Shown: piece after piece, positions 25,137 to 35,150 of the stretch | Position numbering within the stretch: the first letter of the stretch is position 1 | Layout of the letters: each line of letters opens with the position of its first letter | DNA from: SZUA-448 sp045627185 | Lineage (GTDB): Bacteria > Bacillota > Clostridia > Lachnospirales > Lachnospiraceae | Assembly: GCA_045627185.1 (NCBI GenBank) | Contig: JAZQNE010000114.1 | Location: 1-64,000 of the forward strand | Direction of reading: 5' to 3' | Length of the DNA stretch: 64,000 bases | Program-made: the position numbers and the translations under genes | The notes under the pieces: generated by a model | The model's input: only the letters and a program-made list of their open reading frames with translations | The model's database searches: none | What the model was told of the DNA's origin: nothing

Positions 25137-26147
25137 GTGGATAACGGGAATAAAAACGGGAAAATTACAATAGGCGATGTTGCTGACGCACTTGGTATTT
25201 CAAAAACTACCGTATCGCGTGCAATTTCGGGTAAGGGACGAATCGGTGAAGAGACAAGGCGCAAGGTCCAGGAATACATTACAGAGCATAATTACACGCC
25301 TAATGTTTATGCAAAAGGTCTTGCACAGTCTAAAACCTTCAATATAGGCGTTGTTCTGCCCGCAGACCAGAACCTTATTGAGCAGCCGTTCTTTCAGGGG
25401 TGTCTGATAGGTGTGACTGAATCTGCCGCAGCCGCTGACTATGATGTTGTTGTTACAACATCGACCGAAAGTGATATTTCGCTTATTAAACGTCTTGTGG
25501 ACAACAGAAAGGTTGACGGTATTCTTCTTACAAGAACCCTCAGAAAAGATAATGCCGTAAAATACCTGAAACAGAGCGGAATTCCGTTCGCTGTTATAGG
25601 CAGCGTTGAAGATGATGACATTGTCCAGGTTGACAGCAATCACGTAGGCTGCTGCAATGAAATGACATCAATTCTGTTCAACTGTGGCTGCAGGCGAATG
25701 GCATTTTTCTGCGGAAACCTTGATTATTCGGTTAATAAGAGCCGTTATGAAGGTTTCGAAAAGGCTTATCAGGAAAAGAAAAAACATCCGGATGCGAAAC
25801 TTGTTTTCTCCGATCTTAATACAAAAGCCATGATTCAGGCGGCTACCGACAAGGTTCTTCAGAGCGGATGCGACTGCATTCTCTGCGCTGATGATATCAT
25901 CTGCGGAACGGTTCTTGCAAGGCTCAACCAGAAGGGCGTTAATATTCCCGGTGATATAAAGGTTGCATCTTTTTATAACAGCGTTTATCTTTCAAATTAC
26001 AATCCGCCGATTACGGCTGTCAATATTGATGTGAGAGAGCTTGGATCTGTTGCGGCAAGCAGACTGCTGGAACTTATAAGCTCAGGCGAAACCGTGAAGA
26101 AAACAAAGGTTTCATATGACATCATGATGAAAAAATCGACCATGTAA
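25137..26147 (+). CDS. LacI-family transcriptional regulator
   Basis: 336 residues starting at GTG 25137 with CGGAG upstream. The N-terminal helix-turn-helix and hinge are clear (ITIGDVADALGISKTTVSRAISGKGRIGEETRRKV, then NVYAKGLAQSKTFNIGVVLP). A periplasmic-binding-like sensor domain follows, with DDIICGTVLARLNQKGVNIPGDI typical of the family. It is likely a sugar-responsive repressor; no sugar transporter or catabolic gene is next to it, so the target is open. The phosphosugar mutase upstream is a possible partner. A strong terminator follows. Confidence 0.88.
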   Translation: MDNGNKNGKITIGDVADALGISKTTVSRAISGKGRIGEETRRKVQEYITEHNYTPNVYAKGLAQSKTFNIGVVLPADQNLIEQPFFQGCLIGVTESAAAADYDVVVTTSTESDISLIKRLVDNRKVDGILLTRTLRKDNAVKYLKQSGIPFAVIGSVEDDDIVQVDSNHVGCCNEMTSILFNCGCRRMAFFCGNLDYSVNKSRYEGFEKAYQEKKKHPDAKLVFSDLNTKAMIQAATDKVLQSGCDCILCADDIICGTVLARLNQKGVNIPGDIKVASFYNSVYLSNYNPPITAVNIDVRELGSVAASRLLELISSGETVKKTKVSYDIMMKKSTM

Positions 26148-26166
26148 CAGATTATACAAATTATTT

Positions 26167-26197
26167 CGGGATTGTTGAAAAACAATCCCGTTTTTTT
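26167..26197 (+). terminator. Intrinsic terminator
   Basis: CGGGATTGTT, loop GAAA, AACAATCCCG, then seven T. Perfect 10-bp stem. Confidence 0.92.
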
Positions 26198-26218
26198 GTG
26201 GAATAATAACTTGAAATA

Positions 26219-26227
26219 TGGTATAAT
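26219..26227 (+). promoter_or_regulatory. Extended -10 promoter for recN
   Basis: TG-N-TATAAT (26219-26227) right after the terminator, with no good -35 box. It probably starts the long recN-to-pilZ run. Confidence 0.55.
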
Positions 26228-26296
26228 AGTTTAGATTGAGGGTATTGTCGTTATGCACGACTCTGACGACAAAATGTGACTAAAAAGGATAAAACT

Positions 26297-27994
26297 ATGC
26301 TACTTGAGTTACATGTTAAAAATTTTGCGTTAATTGATGAGGCAGACCTTAATTTCAGGGATAACCTGAATATACTTACGGGTGAAACAGGTTCCGGAAA
26401 ATCAATCCTTATCGGTTCGGTTACATGCGCTTTGGGCGGGCGTGTAACAAAGGATATAGTTCGTGAAGGGGCTGATTACGCATCTGTTGAGCTTGTTTTT
26501 GAAAGCGATTCGGAGGAGGCTGCTGAAATTCTGAAAAGATATGAACTTCCCGATGATGCCGGTCAGTTTATTATTTCAAGGCGCATTCAGAACACCGGCA
26601 GAAGCGTTACAAAAATAAACGGTGAACCGTGTAGTCAGAATGCCGTAAAAGAGCTTGCGGAATGCCTTCTTGACATTCACGGACAGCATGAACATCAGTC
26701 ACTTTTGTACAAGAAAAATCATCTGATAATGCTTGATGATTTTGCAAAAGATAAGGAAAAACCTGTTCTTGAACCGTTAAGAGCAGCTTTTAAGACTTAT
26801 TCCGACTGTAAAAAAGCTCTTGAAAGTGAAAATACGGACCCTGCGCTTCGCCAGCGCGAAACAGACCTTCTTGAGTTTGAGTGCAGGGAAATACGTGCCG
26901 CAGAATTAAGACCGGGTGAAAAAGAGGAGCTTACCGCCAGATACCGTGTTTTAAGCAACAGCAGGGCAATTCTTGAGGGAGTATCAAACTGTTACGGGAA
27001 TCTTTCGGAAAATGAAGGTTCTGCAGCAGATAATGTAAGTTACGGACTGAAGGCTTTATCAAGGGTTTCGGAGCTTGATGATAAATTAAAGGACTTTGAG
27101 CAGGAACTTTCGGATATTGAAAACCTGCTGAATGACTTAAACCGTGAGCTTTCCGATTACCTGTCCGATACAGAAGGTTCCGAAGAGGAACTTAAAGAAG
27201 TTTCCGACAGACTTGACCTGATTCATCATCTTGAAAGCAAATACGGAGACGGTGAGGAAAACATTCTTAATTACCTTGAGAAGAGCGAAGAAAAGCTTGC
27301 CAAATATGCCGATTATGATGAATACATAGCAGGCCTTGAGCATAAAAAGAATGTTGCGGAGAGAGAACTTGCGGACTTTTCGGATGAACTTGGCAGAATC
27401 CGAAAGGAAGAAGCCGAAAAGCTTGAGAAGGAAATATCAGACGCCCTCCGTGAACTTAATTTCGAGCAGACTAAGTTCAAAATCGAAGTTTCGGACAGCG
27501 GAACATTTTCCGCAAACGGCCGTGATGATGTTGAATTTCTTATCTCCATGAACCCCGGTGAGCCGCTTATGCCTCTTGCGAAAATTGCATCGGGCGGTGA
27601 ACTTTCACGTATAATGCTTGGAATCAAATCGGTTCTTGCAGACCGTGATGCAGTCGGAACTCTTATTTTCGATGAAATTGATACCGGAATCAGCGGGCGT
27701 ACGGCACAGAAGGTTTCCGAGCGTCTGGCTGTAATTGCCGGAAAACACCAGGTTCTCTGCATTACGCATCTTCCGCAGATTGCATCGATGGCTGATGCAC
27801 ATTATCTGATTGAGAAGAGCACGGACGGTGTCAGAACAAAAACGTCTGTTACCGAACTTTCGGAAGCTCGGAGCCGTGATGAAATAGCGCGTCTGCTGGG
27901 CGGCGCAAGAATAACCGAATCGGTTATCACAAATGCTTCCGAGATGAAAGCTTTAGCTAAAGAAGTTAAAGAAAACCTTAAAAAGAGGAATTGA
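26297..27994 (+). CDS. recN: DNA repair protein RecN
   Basis: 565 residues from ATG 26297 (AAAGGAT upstream; a GTG at 26276 is less likely). It is an SMC-like ATPase acting early in double-strand break repair. Walker A is GETGSGKSIL near residue 30, followed by a Q-loop region and DIHGQHEHQSLL. The centre (about 150-390) is a coiled coil rich in Glu and Leu. The C-terminal head has signature LMPLAKIASGGELSRIML and Walker B LIFDEIDTGISG. MLLELHVKNFALID is the typical family opening. Confidence 0.95.
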   Translation: MLLELHVKNFALIDEADLNFRDNLNILTGETGSGKSILIGSVTCALGGRVTKDIVREGADYASVELVFESDSEEAAEILKRYELPDDAGQFIISRRIQNTGRSVTKINGEPCSQNAVKELAECLLDIHGQHEHQSLLYKKNHLIMLDDFAKDKEKPVLEPLRAAFKTYSDCKKALESENTDPALRQRETDLLEFECREIRAAELRPGEKEELTARYRVLSNSRAILEGVSNCYGNLSENEGSAADNVSYGLKALSRVSELDDKLKDFEQELSDIENLLNDLNRELSDYLSDTEGSEEELKEVSDRLDLIHHLESKYGDGEENILNYLEKSEEKLAKYADYDEYIAGLEHKKNVAERELADFSDELGRIRKEEAEKLEKEISDALRELNFEQTKFKIEVSDSGTFSANGRDDVEFLISMNPGEPLMPLAKIASGGELSRIMLGIKSVLADRDAVGTLIFDEIDTGISGRTAQKVSERLAVIAGKHQVLCITHLPQIASMADAHYLIEKSTDGVRTKTSVTELSEARSRDEIARLLGGARITESVITNASEMKALAKEVKENLKKRN

Positions 27995-27997
27995 AAC

Positions 27998-29440
27998 ATG
28001 AAAAAAATTTTATTTGCCGCATCAGAATGTGTGCCTTTTATCAAGACCGGCGGACTTGCCGATGTTGTCGGTTCGCTTCCGAAATATCTTAATAAAGATG
28101 AATTCGATGTCCGTGTCATTATGCCTAAATATATGGCTATTGCTGATGATAAAAAGGCGCTGATGACATATAAAAACCATTTCTACATGGACCTTGCATG
28201 GAGACAGCAATATGTAGGTATCCTTGAAGCTGAGGTGGAAGGCGTTCATTTCTACTTCATTGATAACGAGTATTACTTTGCCGGAATGCATCCTTACGGG
28301 AATATTTATGAGGATATTGAGAAATTTGCCTTTTTCAGCAAGGCAGTTCTTTCAGCACTTCCCCTTATTGATTTCCGTCCGGACATCATTCATTGCAATG
28401 ACTGGCAGACAGGTCTTATCCCTGTTTTCCTGCATGACAGATTCCAGGAAAATGAGTTTTTCCGCGGCATTAAGACAATTATGACAATTCATAACCTAAA
28501 GTTCCAGGGCTGCTGGGATAAGAAAACCGTTATGGATATTACAGGCCTTCCCGAATACTATTTTGCACCGGATAAAATGGAAGCTTACGGTGATGCCAAC
28601 TACCTTAAGGCCGGCATTGTTTATGCTGATTATGTTACAACCGTAAGCGATTCATATGCAAATGAGATTCAGATGCCTTATTACGGAGAAGGACTTGACG
28701 GCCTTATGCGTGCCCGTTCGAACTGTCTTTGCGGTATTGTGAACGGTATTGATTATGATGAATACAATCCCGAAACAGATCCTCTCATTGTTAAAAATTA
28801 TAATGCTATCAATTTCCGCAAGGAAAAGGTTAAGAACAAGATTGCTCTCCAGAAAGAGCTTGGCATGAATGTTGACGATAAAGTGTTCATGCTTGGTATT
28901 GTATCGCGTCTTACGGACCAGAAGGGCTTTGACCTTATAGATTATGTTATTGAGGAAATCTGCGCTGAGGACACTCAGTTTGTTGTTCTTGGTACCGGAG
29001 ATTCCAAATATGAAAACCTGTTCCGCCATTTTGAGTGGAAATACAAGGACAGAGTATCGGCTAACATCTATTACAATAACCAGCGTTCCCACAGGATTTA
29101 TGCTTCCTGTGATGCATTCCTCATGCCGTCACTTTTTGAGCCGTGCGGCCTGAGCCAGCTTATGGCACTTCGCTACGGAACAGTTCCGATTGTACGTGAA
29201 ACAGGCGGGCTTCGTGACACTGTTCAGCCCTATGATGAATACATGAGTTCCGGAATCGGATTCAGTTTCGCCAATTACAATGCGCATGAAATGCTTTCAA
29301 CCATCCGCTATGCAAAACACATTTATTATGACAAAAAGCGTGAGTGGAATAAGCTTATTGACCGTGGAATGGCAACTGATTACTCCTGGTGGAAATCAGC
29401 CGGAAGATATGAAGAACTTTACAGGAGACTTTTACCGTAA
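27998..29440 (+). CDS. glgA: Glycogen synthase (ADP-glucose type)
   Basis: 480 residues, a GT5 glycosyltransferase that extends alpha-1,4-glucan from ADP-glucose. The N-terminal nucleotide-binding motif is KTGGLADVVGSLPKYL; the C-terminal catalytic region includes GIVSRLTDQKGFDL and the PSLFEPCGLSQLMALRYGTVPIVRETGGL stretch. No other glycogen genes sit beside it. It is inserted between recN and murE with spacers of 3 and -1 bases, so it is expressed with housekeeping genes rather than in a glg operon. Confidence 0.94.
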   Translation: MKKILFAASECVPFIKTGGLADVVGSLPKYLNKDEFDVRVIMPKYMAIADDKKALMTYKNHFYMDLAWRQQYVGILEAEVEGVHFYFIDNEYYFAGMHPYGNIYEDIEKFAFFSKAVLSALPLIDFRPDIIHCNDWQTGLIPVFLHDRFQENEFFRGIKTIMTIHNLKFQGCWDKKTVMDITGLPEYYFAPDKMEAYGDANYLKAGIVYADYVTTVSDSYANEIQMPYYGEGLDGLMRARSNCLCGIVNGIDYDEYNPETDPLIVKNYNAINFRKEKVKNKIALQKELGMNVDDKVFMLGIVSRLTDQKGFDLIDYVIEEICAEDTQFVVLGTGDSKYENLFRHFEWKYKDRVSANIYYNNQRSHRIYASCDAFLMPSLFEPCGLSQLMALRYGTVPIVRETGGLRDTVQPYDEYMSSGIGFSFANYNAHEMLSTIRYAKHIYYDKKREWNKLIDRGMATDYSWWKSAGRYEELYRRLLP

Positions 29441-30909
29441 TGATACTTTCGAAATTACTTGAAAAACTTGATTATACCCTGATGCAGGGGAATGATGAAA
29501 GCGAGATTTCATCTGTTGTATATGATACAAGAAATGAAATTAAGAAAGGATCCTGCTTCATCTGTATTTCGGGAACAAAGTTTGACGGACATGAATATGC
29601 TGCAACCGCTGCTGAAAAGGGAGCATCTGCGATTATTGCCGAGAAGCCTGTTCATGTGCCTGAAGATGTTGCCGTAATCCTTGTTGACAACTGCCGTAAA
29701 GCGCTTGCTTATATATCTGCCGCATTCTTCGGATATCCCGCAGAAAAGCTTAAACTTGTCGGAATTACCGGAACAAAGGGAAAGACAACAACTGCCTGCA
29801 TGATTAAAGAAGCACTGATTAAAGCAGGACATAAGACAGACCTGATTGGTACAATTGAAATTACAATTGACGGAAAAAGCATTGTCGCAACTCATACAAC
29901 ACCCGAATCATACCTGCTCCAGGAATATTTTGCGAAAATGGTTGAAGCAGGAACTGAATACTGTGTTATGGAAGTTTCTTCCCAGGGCCTTAAGCTTGAC
30001 CGTGTTGCCGGAATAATGTTTGATGTCGGTGTTTACACAAACCTTGAGCCTGACCACATTGCTCCCGGAGAACATCCCGATTTTGCGGATTATCTTTATT
30101 GCAAGAGTCTGCTTTTCAGACAATGTAAAATCGGTGTCGGTAACATTGATGATAAGCATTTTGATGAAGTTTTTGCCGAATCAACCTGCAAAATCGCTAC
30201 CTACGGTTGTAGAATTGATGCCGATTACTGCGCATCGAATATTAATCTGTGGAAGAAGAATGGTTCTATCGGTGTAGAATTCGATTTGAAAGAAACTGAG
30301 AACCATGATGTTATTGTGGGAATCCCCGGATATTTCAATGCATACAATGCACTTGCTGCTGTTTCTGCTTTGTTTGAGCTTGGCATTGATAAGAATGCCG
30401 TTCTTGATTCGCTTAAAACCGTAAAAGTAAGGGGACGTGTTGAACCGGTTGAGGTTTCGGATAAGTTCCATGTAATGCTTGATTATGCGCATAACGGAAT
30501 GAGCCTCAGAAGCCTTCTTTCAACTCTTCGCGAATATGAGCCGAAACGTCTTGTATGTATGTTCGGATGTGGCGGAAACCGTGCGAAGGACCGTCGTTAT
30601 GACATGGGAGAGATGTCAGCCCGGCTTGCCGATGTGACAATTATCACATCCGACAATCCCAGAAATGAGGACCCTCAGGAAATTATTAACGATATTATCA
30701 CAGGCATTGACCGTGTAGGCGGAAAATATACGGCAATCATTGACAGACGTGAGGCAATCAAATACTGCCTTGAAAATGCTCTTCCCGGCGATCTTATTGT
30801 TATTGCCGGAAAAGGCCATGAAAATTATCAGGAAATATGCGGTGTGAAGTATCACATGGATGACCGTGAAATGATTTTGGAGGCAGCTCATGAACTCAAT
30901 CTCTGTTAA
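29440..30909 (+). CDS. murE: UDP-N-acetylmuramoyl-tripeptide synthetase, meso-DAP type
   Basis: 489 residues. It adds the third stem amino acid of peptidoglycan. The ATP loop is GITGTKGKTTTACM, the carbamylated-lysine region precedes YCKSLLF, and DNPRNEDP is the motif that favours meso-diaminopimelate over lysine. So the wall is probably of the meso-DAP type, as in most Clostridia. The start ATG shares one base with the glgA stop. The end overlaps murF by 20 bases. Confidence 0.94.
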   Translation: MILSKLLEKLDYTLMQGNDESEISSVVYDTRNEIKKGSCFICISGTKFDGHEYAATAAEKGASAIIAEKPVHVPEDVAVILVDNCRKALAYISAAFFGYPAEKLKLVGITGTKGKTTTACMIKEALIKAGHKTDLIGTIEITIDGKSIVATHTTPESYLLQEYFAKMVEAGTEYCVMEVSSQGLKLDRVAGIMFDVGVYTNLEPDHIAPGEHPDFADYLYCKSLLFRQCKIGVGNIDDKHFDEVFAESTCKIATYGCRIDADYCASNINLWKKNGSIGVEFDLKETENHDVIVGIPGYFNAYNALAAVSALFELGIDKNAVLDSLKTVKVRGRVEPVEVSDKFHVMLDYAHNGMSLRSLLSTLREYEPKRLVCMFGCGGNRAKDRRYDMGEMSARLADVTIITSDNPRNEDPQEIINDIITGIDRVGGKYTAIIDRREAIKYCLENALPGDLIVIAGKGHENYQEICGVKYHMDDREMILEAAHELNLC

Positions 30910-32305
30910 GAAAATATGTGAAATAACAGGCGGAAAACTTTTGAACGGACAGGATATTAAACTTCAGGATATTGAAGTTGACAAGGTTGTCCTCAGTTCA
31001 AAGGAAGCCGTTTCCGGTTCGCTTTTTGTTCCGGTTATCGGCGAAAAGACAGATGCACATGACTTCATTAAGGATGCATATGACCATGGTACAAGGGTGA
31101 CATTTACGTCCCGTGACACGGTTGCCGCTGAAACAGAAGGCATGGCATATATCCGTGTAAATGATACAAAGGATGCGCTGCAGGCCCTTGGAGCTTATTA
31201 CAGAAGCTGTTTTAAGGGAAAGGTAATCGGAATTACCGGAAGCGTTGGCAAAACAACAACAAAGGAAATGGTTGCCGCAGCACTTTCAGCCGGTTTCAAG
31301 GTACTCAAGACAAGCGGAAACAAGAACAGTCAGCTTGGTGTACCGCTTATGATGTTTGAACTGACCGATGAATATGATATGGCCGTTTTTGAAATGGGAA
31401 TGAGCGAATTTGGTGAGATGGAACGTCTTGCGAAAATTGCCTCTCCAAAGTGGGCAGTCATGACAAACATCGGTGTTGCTCATATTGCGCAGCTTCATAC
31501 GCAGGAAAACATCCGCAGCGAAAAACTCAGAATTACTGATTCGTTTGATGAAGAGGGCGGAAAACTTTTTGTTAACGGAGAGGATGAACTTCTGAAAAAT
31601 GTATCACCGCTCCTTCCGAAGGACAAAAAGATTCAGGTTATTACCTTTGGTCTTTCAAATAATTGTGATTATTATGCCGACAGAATTTCGACGGTTGGCG
31701 AAACAACGGAATTCATTTTCTGTGAGACGAAGACCGGGGATGTAGAACATGTTTCAATACCTGTTATCGGAAATCACAATGTTATTGATGCTGTTGCAGC
31801 CATGGCAGTTTCAAAAGAAATGGGCATTTCACCCGAACAGTCAAAGAAAATGCTTGGCGTTTACAGCCCGATGAATATGCGCGGCCGCATTGAAAACATT
31901 AAAGGTGTTATTCTTGTGGATGATACCTACAATGCAAGTCCGGATTCCATGAAGAGCGGCCTTGACATGGTTTCCAATATTCCGGCAAAGGGCAGAAAGA
32001 CAGTTGTTTTTGCCGATGTTCTGGAACTTGGCGAATTCTCTGAAAAATGTCATTTTGAAGTAGGAGAATATGCAGCTGCAAAGAATATTGACCGTCTTGT
32101 TACAATCGGAACCGAAGCACGTCACATAGCGGAAGGAGCAAAGGCAGGCGGAGCATCGTTTGAAATTTGTTCATATGACTCACGTGAAGGTGTTTTCGGG
32201 AAGGAACTCAGTTCGCTTCAGCCCGGAGATGTTGTTTATATGAAAGGCTCACGCGGAATGAGACTTGACCTGCTTGCGCAGGAACTGAGAGAAAGTATGA
32301 ATTGA
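30890..32305 (+). CDS. murF: UDP-N-acetylmuramoyl-tripeptide-D-alanyl-D-alanine ligase
   Basis: 471 residues. It joins D-Ala-D-Ala to UDP-MurNAc-tripeptide to complete the pentapeptide. The ATP-binding loop is GITGSVGKTTTKEM, followed by the Mur-ligase motifs KTSGNKNSQLGVP, FEMGMSEFGEME and DDTYNASPDSM. It overlaps the end of murE, so the two are coupled. The D-Ala-D-Ala ligase gene is not in the window. Confidence 0.94.
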   Translation: MNSISVKKICEITGGKLLNGQDIKLQDIEVDKVVLSSKEAVSGSLFVPVIGEKTDAHDFIKDAYDHGTRVTFTSRDTVAAETEGMAYIRVNDTKDALQALGAYYRSCFKGKVIGITGSVGKTTTKEMVAAALSAGFKVLKTSGNKNSQLGVPLMMFELTDEYDMAVFEMGMSEFGEMERLAKIASPKWAVMTNIGVAHIAQLHTQENIRSEKLRITDSFDEEGGKLFVNGEDELLKNVSPLLPKDKKIQVITFGLSNNCDYYADRISTVGETTEFIFCETKTGDVEHVSIPVIGNHNVIDAVAAMAVSKEMGISPEQSKKMLGVYSPMNMRGRIENIKGVILVDDTYNASPDSMKSGLDMVSNIPAKGRKTVVFADVLELGEFSEKCHFEVGEYAAAKNIDRLVTIGTEARHIAEGAKAGGASFEICSYDSREGVFGKELSSLQPGDVVYMKGSRGMRLDLLAQELRESMN

Positions 32306-32313
32306 TGTTTGGC

Positions 32314-32338
32314 CGTGGGCCGGGGGGCCGGCCTCACG
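32314..32338 (+). other. GC-rich hairpin between murF and priA
   Basis: CGTG-GGCCGG, loop GGGG, CCGGCC with one bulged T, then CACG. This very GC-rich stem in an AT-rich neighbourhood lies shortly before the priA ribosome site. There is no T run, so it is not a classical terminator. It may modulate read-through or mRNA decay. Confidence 0.5.
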
Positions 32339-32365
32339 CATGTAAACATGGGAAGGAGACAGATT

Positions 32366-34609
32366 TTGCAATTTGCTGATATTATAGTTGATATTTCCCA
32401 TGAAAATCTTGATAAAACATTTCAGTACGCAATTCCTGAGGAATTGCTTGAAAGAGCTGTTATCGGAGCGCCTGTTACAATTCCGTTCGGAAACGGTAAC
32501 AGGACAAGAAAAGGCTACATTGTAGGGCTTTCGGATTCACCAAAGATTGAGCCGGAAAGAATCAAATCGGTTCTTACTGTCGAACAAAAAGGTCTTGTTC
32601 TTGAAAGCCGCATGATTGCACTTGCCGAAAAGATGCGAAGCATGTACGGCGGTACTCTGAACGATGCTCTCAGGACGGTAAGCCCCGTAAAACAGAGCGT
32701 TAAGCCGGTTCAGTCAAGGACGGTGTGCCTTATTGCGGATGATGATACTGCGAAACTTTATCTTGCCGAATGCGAGAAAAAGAATCACAAAGCCAAAGCC
32801 CGTTTACTTACCGAACTGATTTCTTCACATGAAATAGATTATGAGCTCCTTCTGCATAAACTCAATATTTCCGGACCGACTCTTCAAAGCCTTGAAAAAG
32901 CCGGAATTGTTGCGGTTTCATCTGAACGGAAATACAGAATGGACGGTCAGTTTGAGGCTGATGAAGCATCGAAGGTTATTCTGAACGATGAACAGCAGGC
33001 GGCTGTAAACCGTATTACACTTGATTTCAATTCCGGTGAAAGGAATATATATCTTTTGCACGGCGTAACGGGGTCAGGCAAAACAGAAGTCTATATGGCT
33101 GCCATTGAGAATGTGATAGCCCGGGGAAAGCAGGCAATAATGCTGATTCCCGAAATATCGCTTACTTATCAGACCGTGAAACGTTTCAGCAAACGTTTCG
33201 GAAACAGGGTTTCATTTCTTCATTCAAGACTTTCGGAGGGTGAAAGATATGACCAGTATCTGAGGGCAAAAAACGGGGAACTGGATATTATAATCGGTCC
33301 AAGAAGTGCCCTTTTTACACCGTTTAGAAATCCGGGAATCATCATTATTGATGAGGAACATGAAAACAGCTATAAAAGTGAACAGATTCCCAAATACCAT
33401 ACAAGGGAAATTGCAATTGAATATGCCAAAATGGTAGGAGCGCAGGTTATTCTGGGATCTGCAACGCCTTCTGTTGAAAGCTATTACAGGGCGCAAAACG
33501 GTGAATTTACGCTTTTGGAACTGAAAAAACGCGCCGGAGAGGCAAACCTGCCGAAGGTTTACATTGCCGATATGAGGGAAGAACTTAAGGCAAAGAACAT
33601 TTCGATCTTCAGCAGAAAACTCAGGGAACTGATTGAGGACAGGCTGAAGAAAAAACAGCAGATTATGCTCTTTATCAACAGACGCGGATATGCGGGGTTT
33701 GTATCCTGCAGAGCCTGCGGAGAGGCTCTTATGTGTCCGCACTGTGCCGTTTCTCTTACAGCACATAATAACAGTAAGCTGATGTGCCACTACTGCGGAT
33801 ATGAGACGGATATGCCAAAGACATGTCCTAAATGCGGTTCGAAATATATTGCTGCTTTCGGGACCGGTACCCAGAAGATTGAAGCTCTTGTTCAGAAGGA
33901 ATTCCCGAATGCGCGTGTACTTCGTATGGATGCCGATACAACAAAGGATAAGCAGGGCCATGAGCGCATTCTTGAGGCTTTTTCAAATGATGAGGCAGAC
34001 ATTCTTGTCGGCACACAGATGATTGTCAAAGGTCATGATTTCGGCCGTGTGACGCTTATGGGTATTATTGCTGCGGATATGTCCCTTCTTGCATCCGATT
34101 TCCGTTCTGCGGAGCGTACATTTGAACTTCTTGCACAGGCTGCGGGACGTTCGGGAAGGGCAAATCTTCCGGGGGAAGTTGTTATACAGACATACCGCCC
34201 CGAACATTATGCCGTTACGATGGCTGCAACTGAGGATTACAAGGGCTTTTATGAGAACGAGATGATGTACCGCTCAATTCTTTCTTATCCGCCGGCTGCT
34301 AATCTGTGTGCAGTGCTAATAAGCTCAGAATCAGAGGAAGAGGCTGATGCTGCCGCTACATTTATTGCAGGGCTTGTGGGTGCATGGCTTGATGAAAATG
34401 ACCCGGGCGAGACAACATCGTCCATAGGTCCCGCAAAGGCCGGGATTGAGAAAATCCGTGACCGGTTCAGGTATGTGCTTTACTTAAAGAGTGCCGATTA
34501 CGGTATGCTTATAAGGTGTAAGGATTATGCCGAGGAACGTATCAAAAATGATGAGGTTTTCAAAAACTGCATCGTTCAGTTTGATTTCAACCCCATGAGC
34601 GGGTATTGA
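32366..34609 (+). CDS. priA: Primosomal protein N' (replication restart helicase)
   Basis: 747 residues from a TTG at 32366. It follows GGAAGGAGA by 6 bases and gives MQFADIIVDISHENLDKTFQYAIPE, the usual PriA opening; a longer frame from 32309 would run through the GC hairpin. PriA reloads the replisome at stalled forks. The helicase has Walker A GVTGSGKTEVY and the box IIIDEEHENSYK. A zinc-binding insert carries paired cysteines (CRACG, CPHC, CHYCG, CPKCG). Helicase motif VI lies near QAAGRSGRA. Confidence 0.94.
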   Translation: MQFADIIVDISHENLDKTFQYAIPEELLERAVIGAPVTIPFGNGNRTRKGYIVGLSDSPKIEPERIKSVLTVEQKGLVLESRMIALAEKMRSMYGGTLNDALRTVSPVKQSVKPVQSRTVCLIADDDTAKLYLAECEKKNHKAKARLLTELISSHEIDYELLLHKLNISGPTLQSLEKAGIVAVSSERKYRMDGQFEADEASKVILNDEQQAAVNRITLDFNSGERNIYLLHGVTGSGKTEVYMAAIENVIARGKQAIMLIPEISLTYQTVKRFSKRFGNRVSFLHSRLSEGERYDQYLRAKNGELDIIIGPRSALFTPFRNPGIIIIDEEHENSYKSEQIPKYHTREIAIEYAKMVGAQVILGSATPSVESYYRAQNGEFTLLELKKRAGEANLPKVYIADMREELKAKNISIFSRKLRELIEDRLKKKQQIMLFINRRGYAGFVSCRACGEALMCPHCAVSLTAHNNSKLMCHYCGYETDMPKTCPKCGSKYIAAFGTGTQKIEALVQKEFPNARVLRMDADTTKDKQGHERILEAFSNDEADILVGTQMIVKGHDFGRVTLMGIIAADMSLLASDFRSAERTFELLAQAAGRSGRANLPGEVVIQTYRPEHYAVTMAATEDYKGFYENEMMYRSILSYPPAANLCAVLISSESEEEADAAATFIAGLVGAWLDENDPGETTSSIGPAKAGIEKIRDRFRYVLYLKSADYGMLIRCKDYAEERIKNDEVFKNCIVQFDFNPMSGY

Positions 34610-34679
34610 TAAATCTTTTTCGAAAATGAAAATATGAAATACCGGTGAAGCTGATTTCATCGGAGAAATGAGGAACAGA

Positions 34680-35150
34680 ATGGCACTTAGAAACATCAGA
34701 ACAATCGGAGACCCCGTATTACTTAAGGTTTCAAAGCCTGTTACGGAAGTTAATGAAAGAACAATTGAGCTCATAAACGATATGCTTGAGACCATGTACG
34801 AGGCTGAAGGTGTAGGCCTTGCCGCACCGCAGGTAGGCATTCTTAAGAGAATTGTTGTTATTGACTGCTCCGATACTCAGGATGATCCGATAGTTCTGAT
34901 CAATCCCGAGGTTGTTGAAACGAGCGGAGAGCAGAAGGGTGGCGAAGGCTGCTTAAGCGTTCCGGGCAAGGTAGGTATTGTTACAAGACCTAATTATGCC
35001 AGAGTTCGTGCTTTCGATGAAAATATGGAAGAATATGAAGTTGAGGGTGAAGGCCTGCTTGCAAGGGCACTGCTTCATGAGATAGACCACCTTGACGGCA
35101 TTCTGTATACAACACTGGTTGAAGGAGAACTTGTTGATAATGAAGCCTGA
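34680..35150 (+). CDS. def: Peptide deformylase
   Basis: 156 residues from ATG 34680 (GAGGAA upstream; another in-frame ATG at 34668 has CGGAG and cannot be excluded). It removes the formyl group from nascent proteins using a metal. All three motifs are present: GVGLAAPQVG, EGCLSVPG and HEIDHLDG. It directly precedes fmt, which makes the formylated initiator, the usual pairing. Confidence 0.95.
   Translation: MALRNIRTIGDPVLLKVSKPVTEVNERTIELINDMLETMYEAEGVGLAAPQVGILKRIVVIDCSDTQDDPIVLINPEVVETSGEQKGGEGCLSVPGKVGIVTRPNYARVRAFDENMEEYEVEGEGLLARALLHEIDHLDGILYTTLVEGELVDNEA

Noticed and set aside
32309..32365. Longer PriA N terminus beginning MAVGRGAG
   Set aside because: It translates a GC-rich hairpin; the TTG at 32366 has a strong ribosome site and gives the normal family start.
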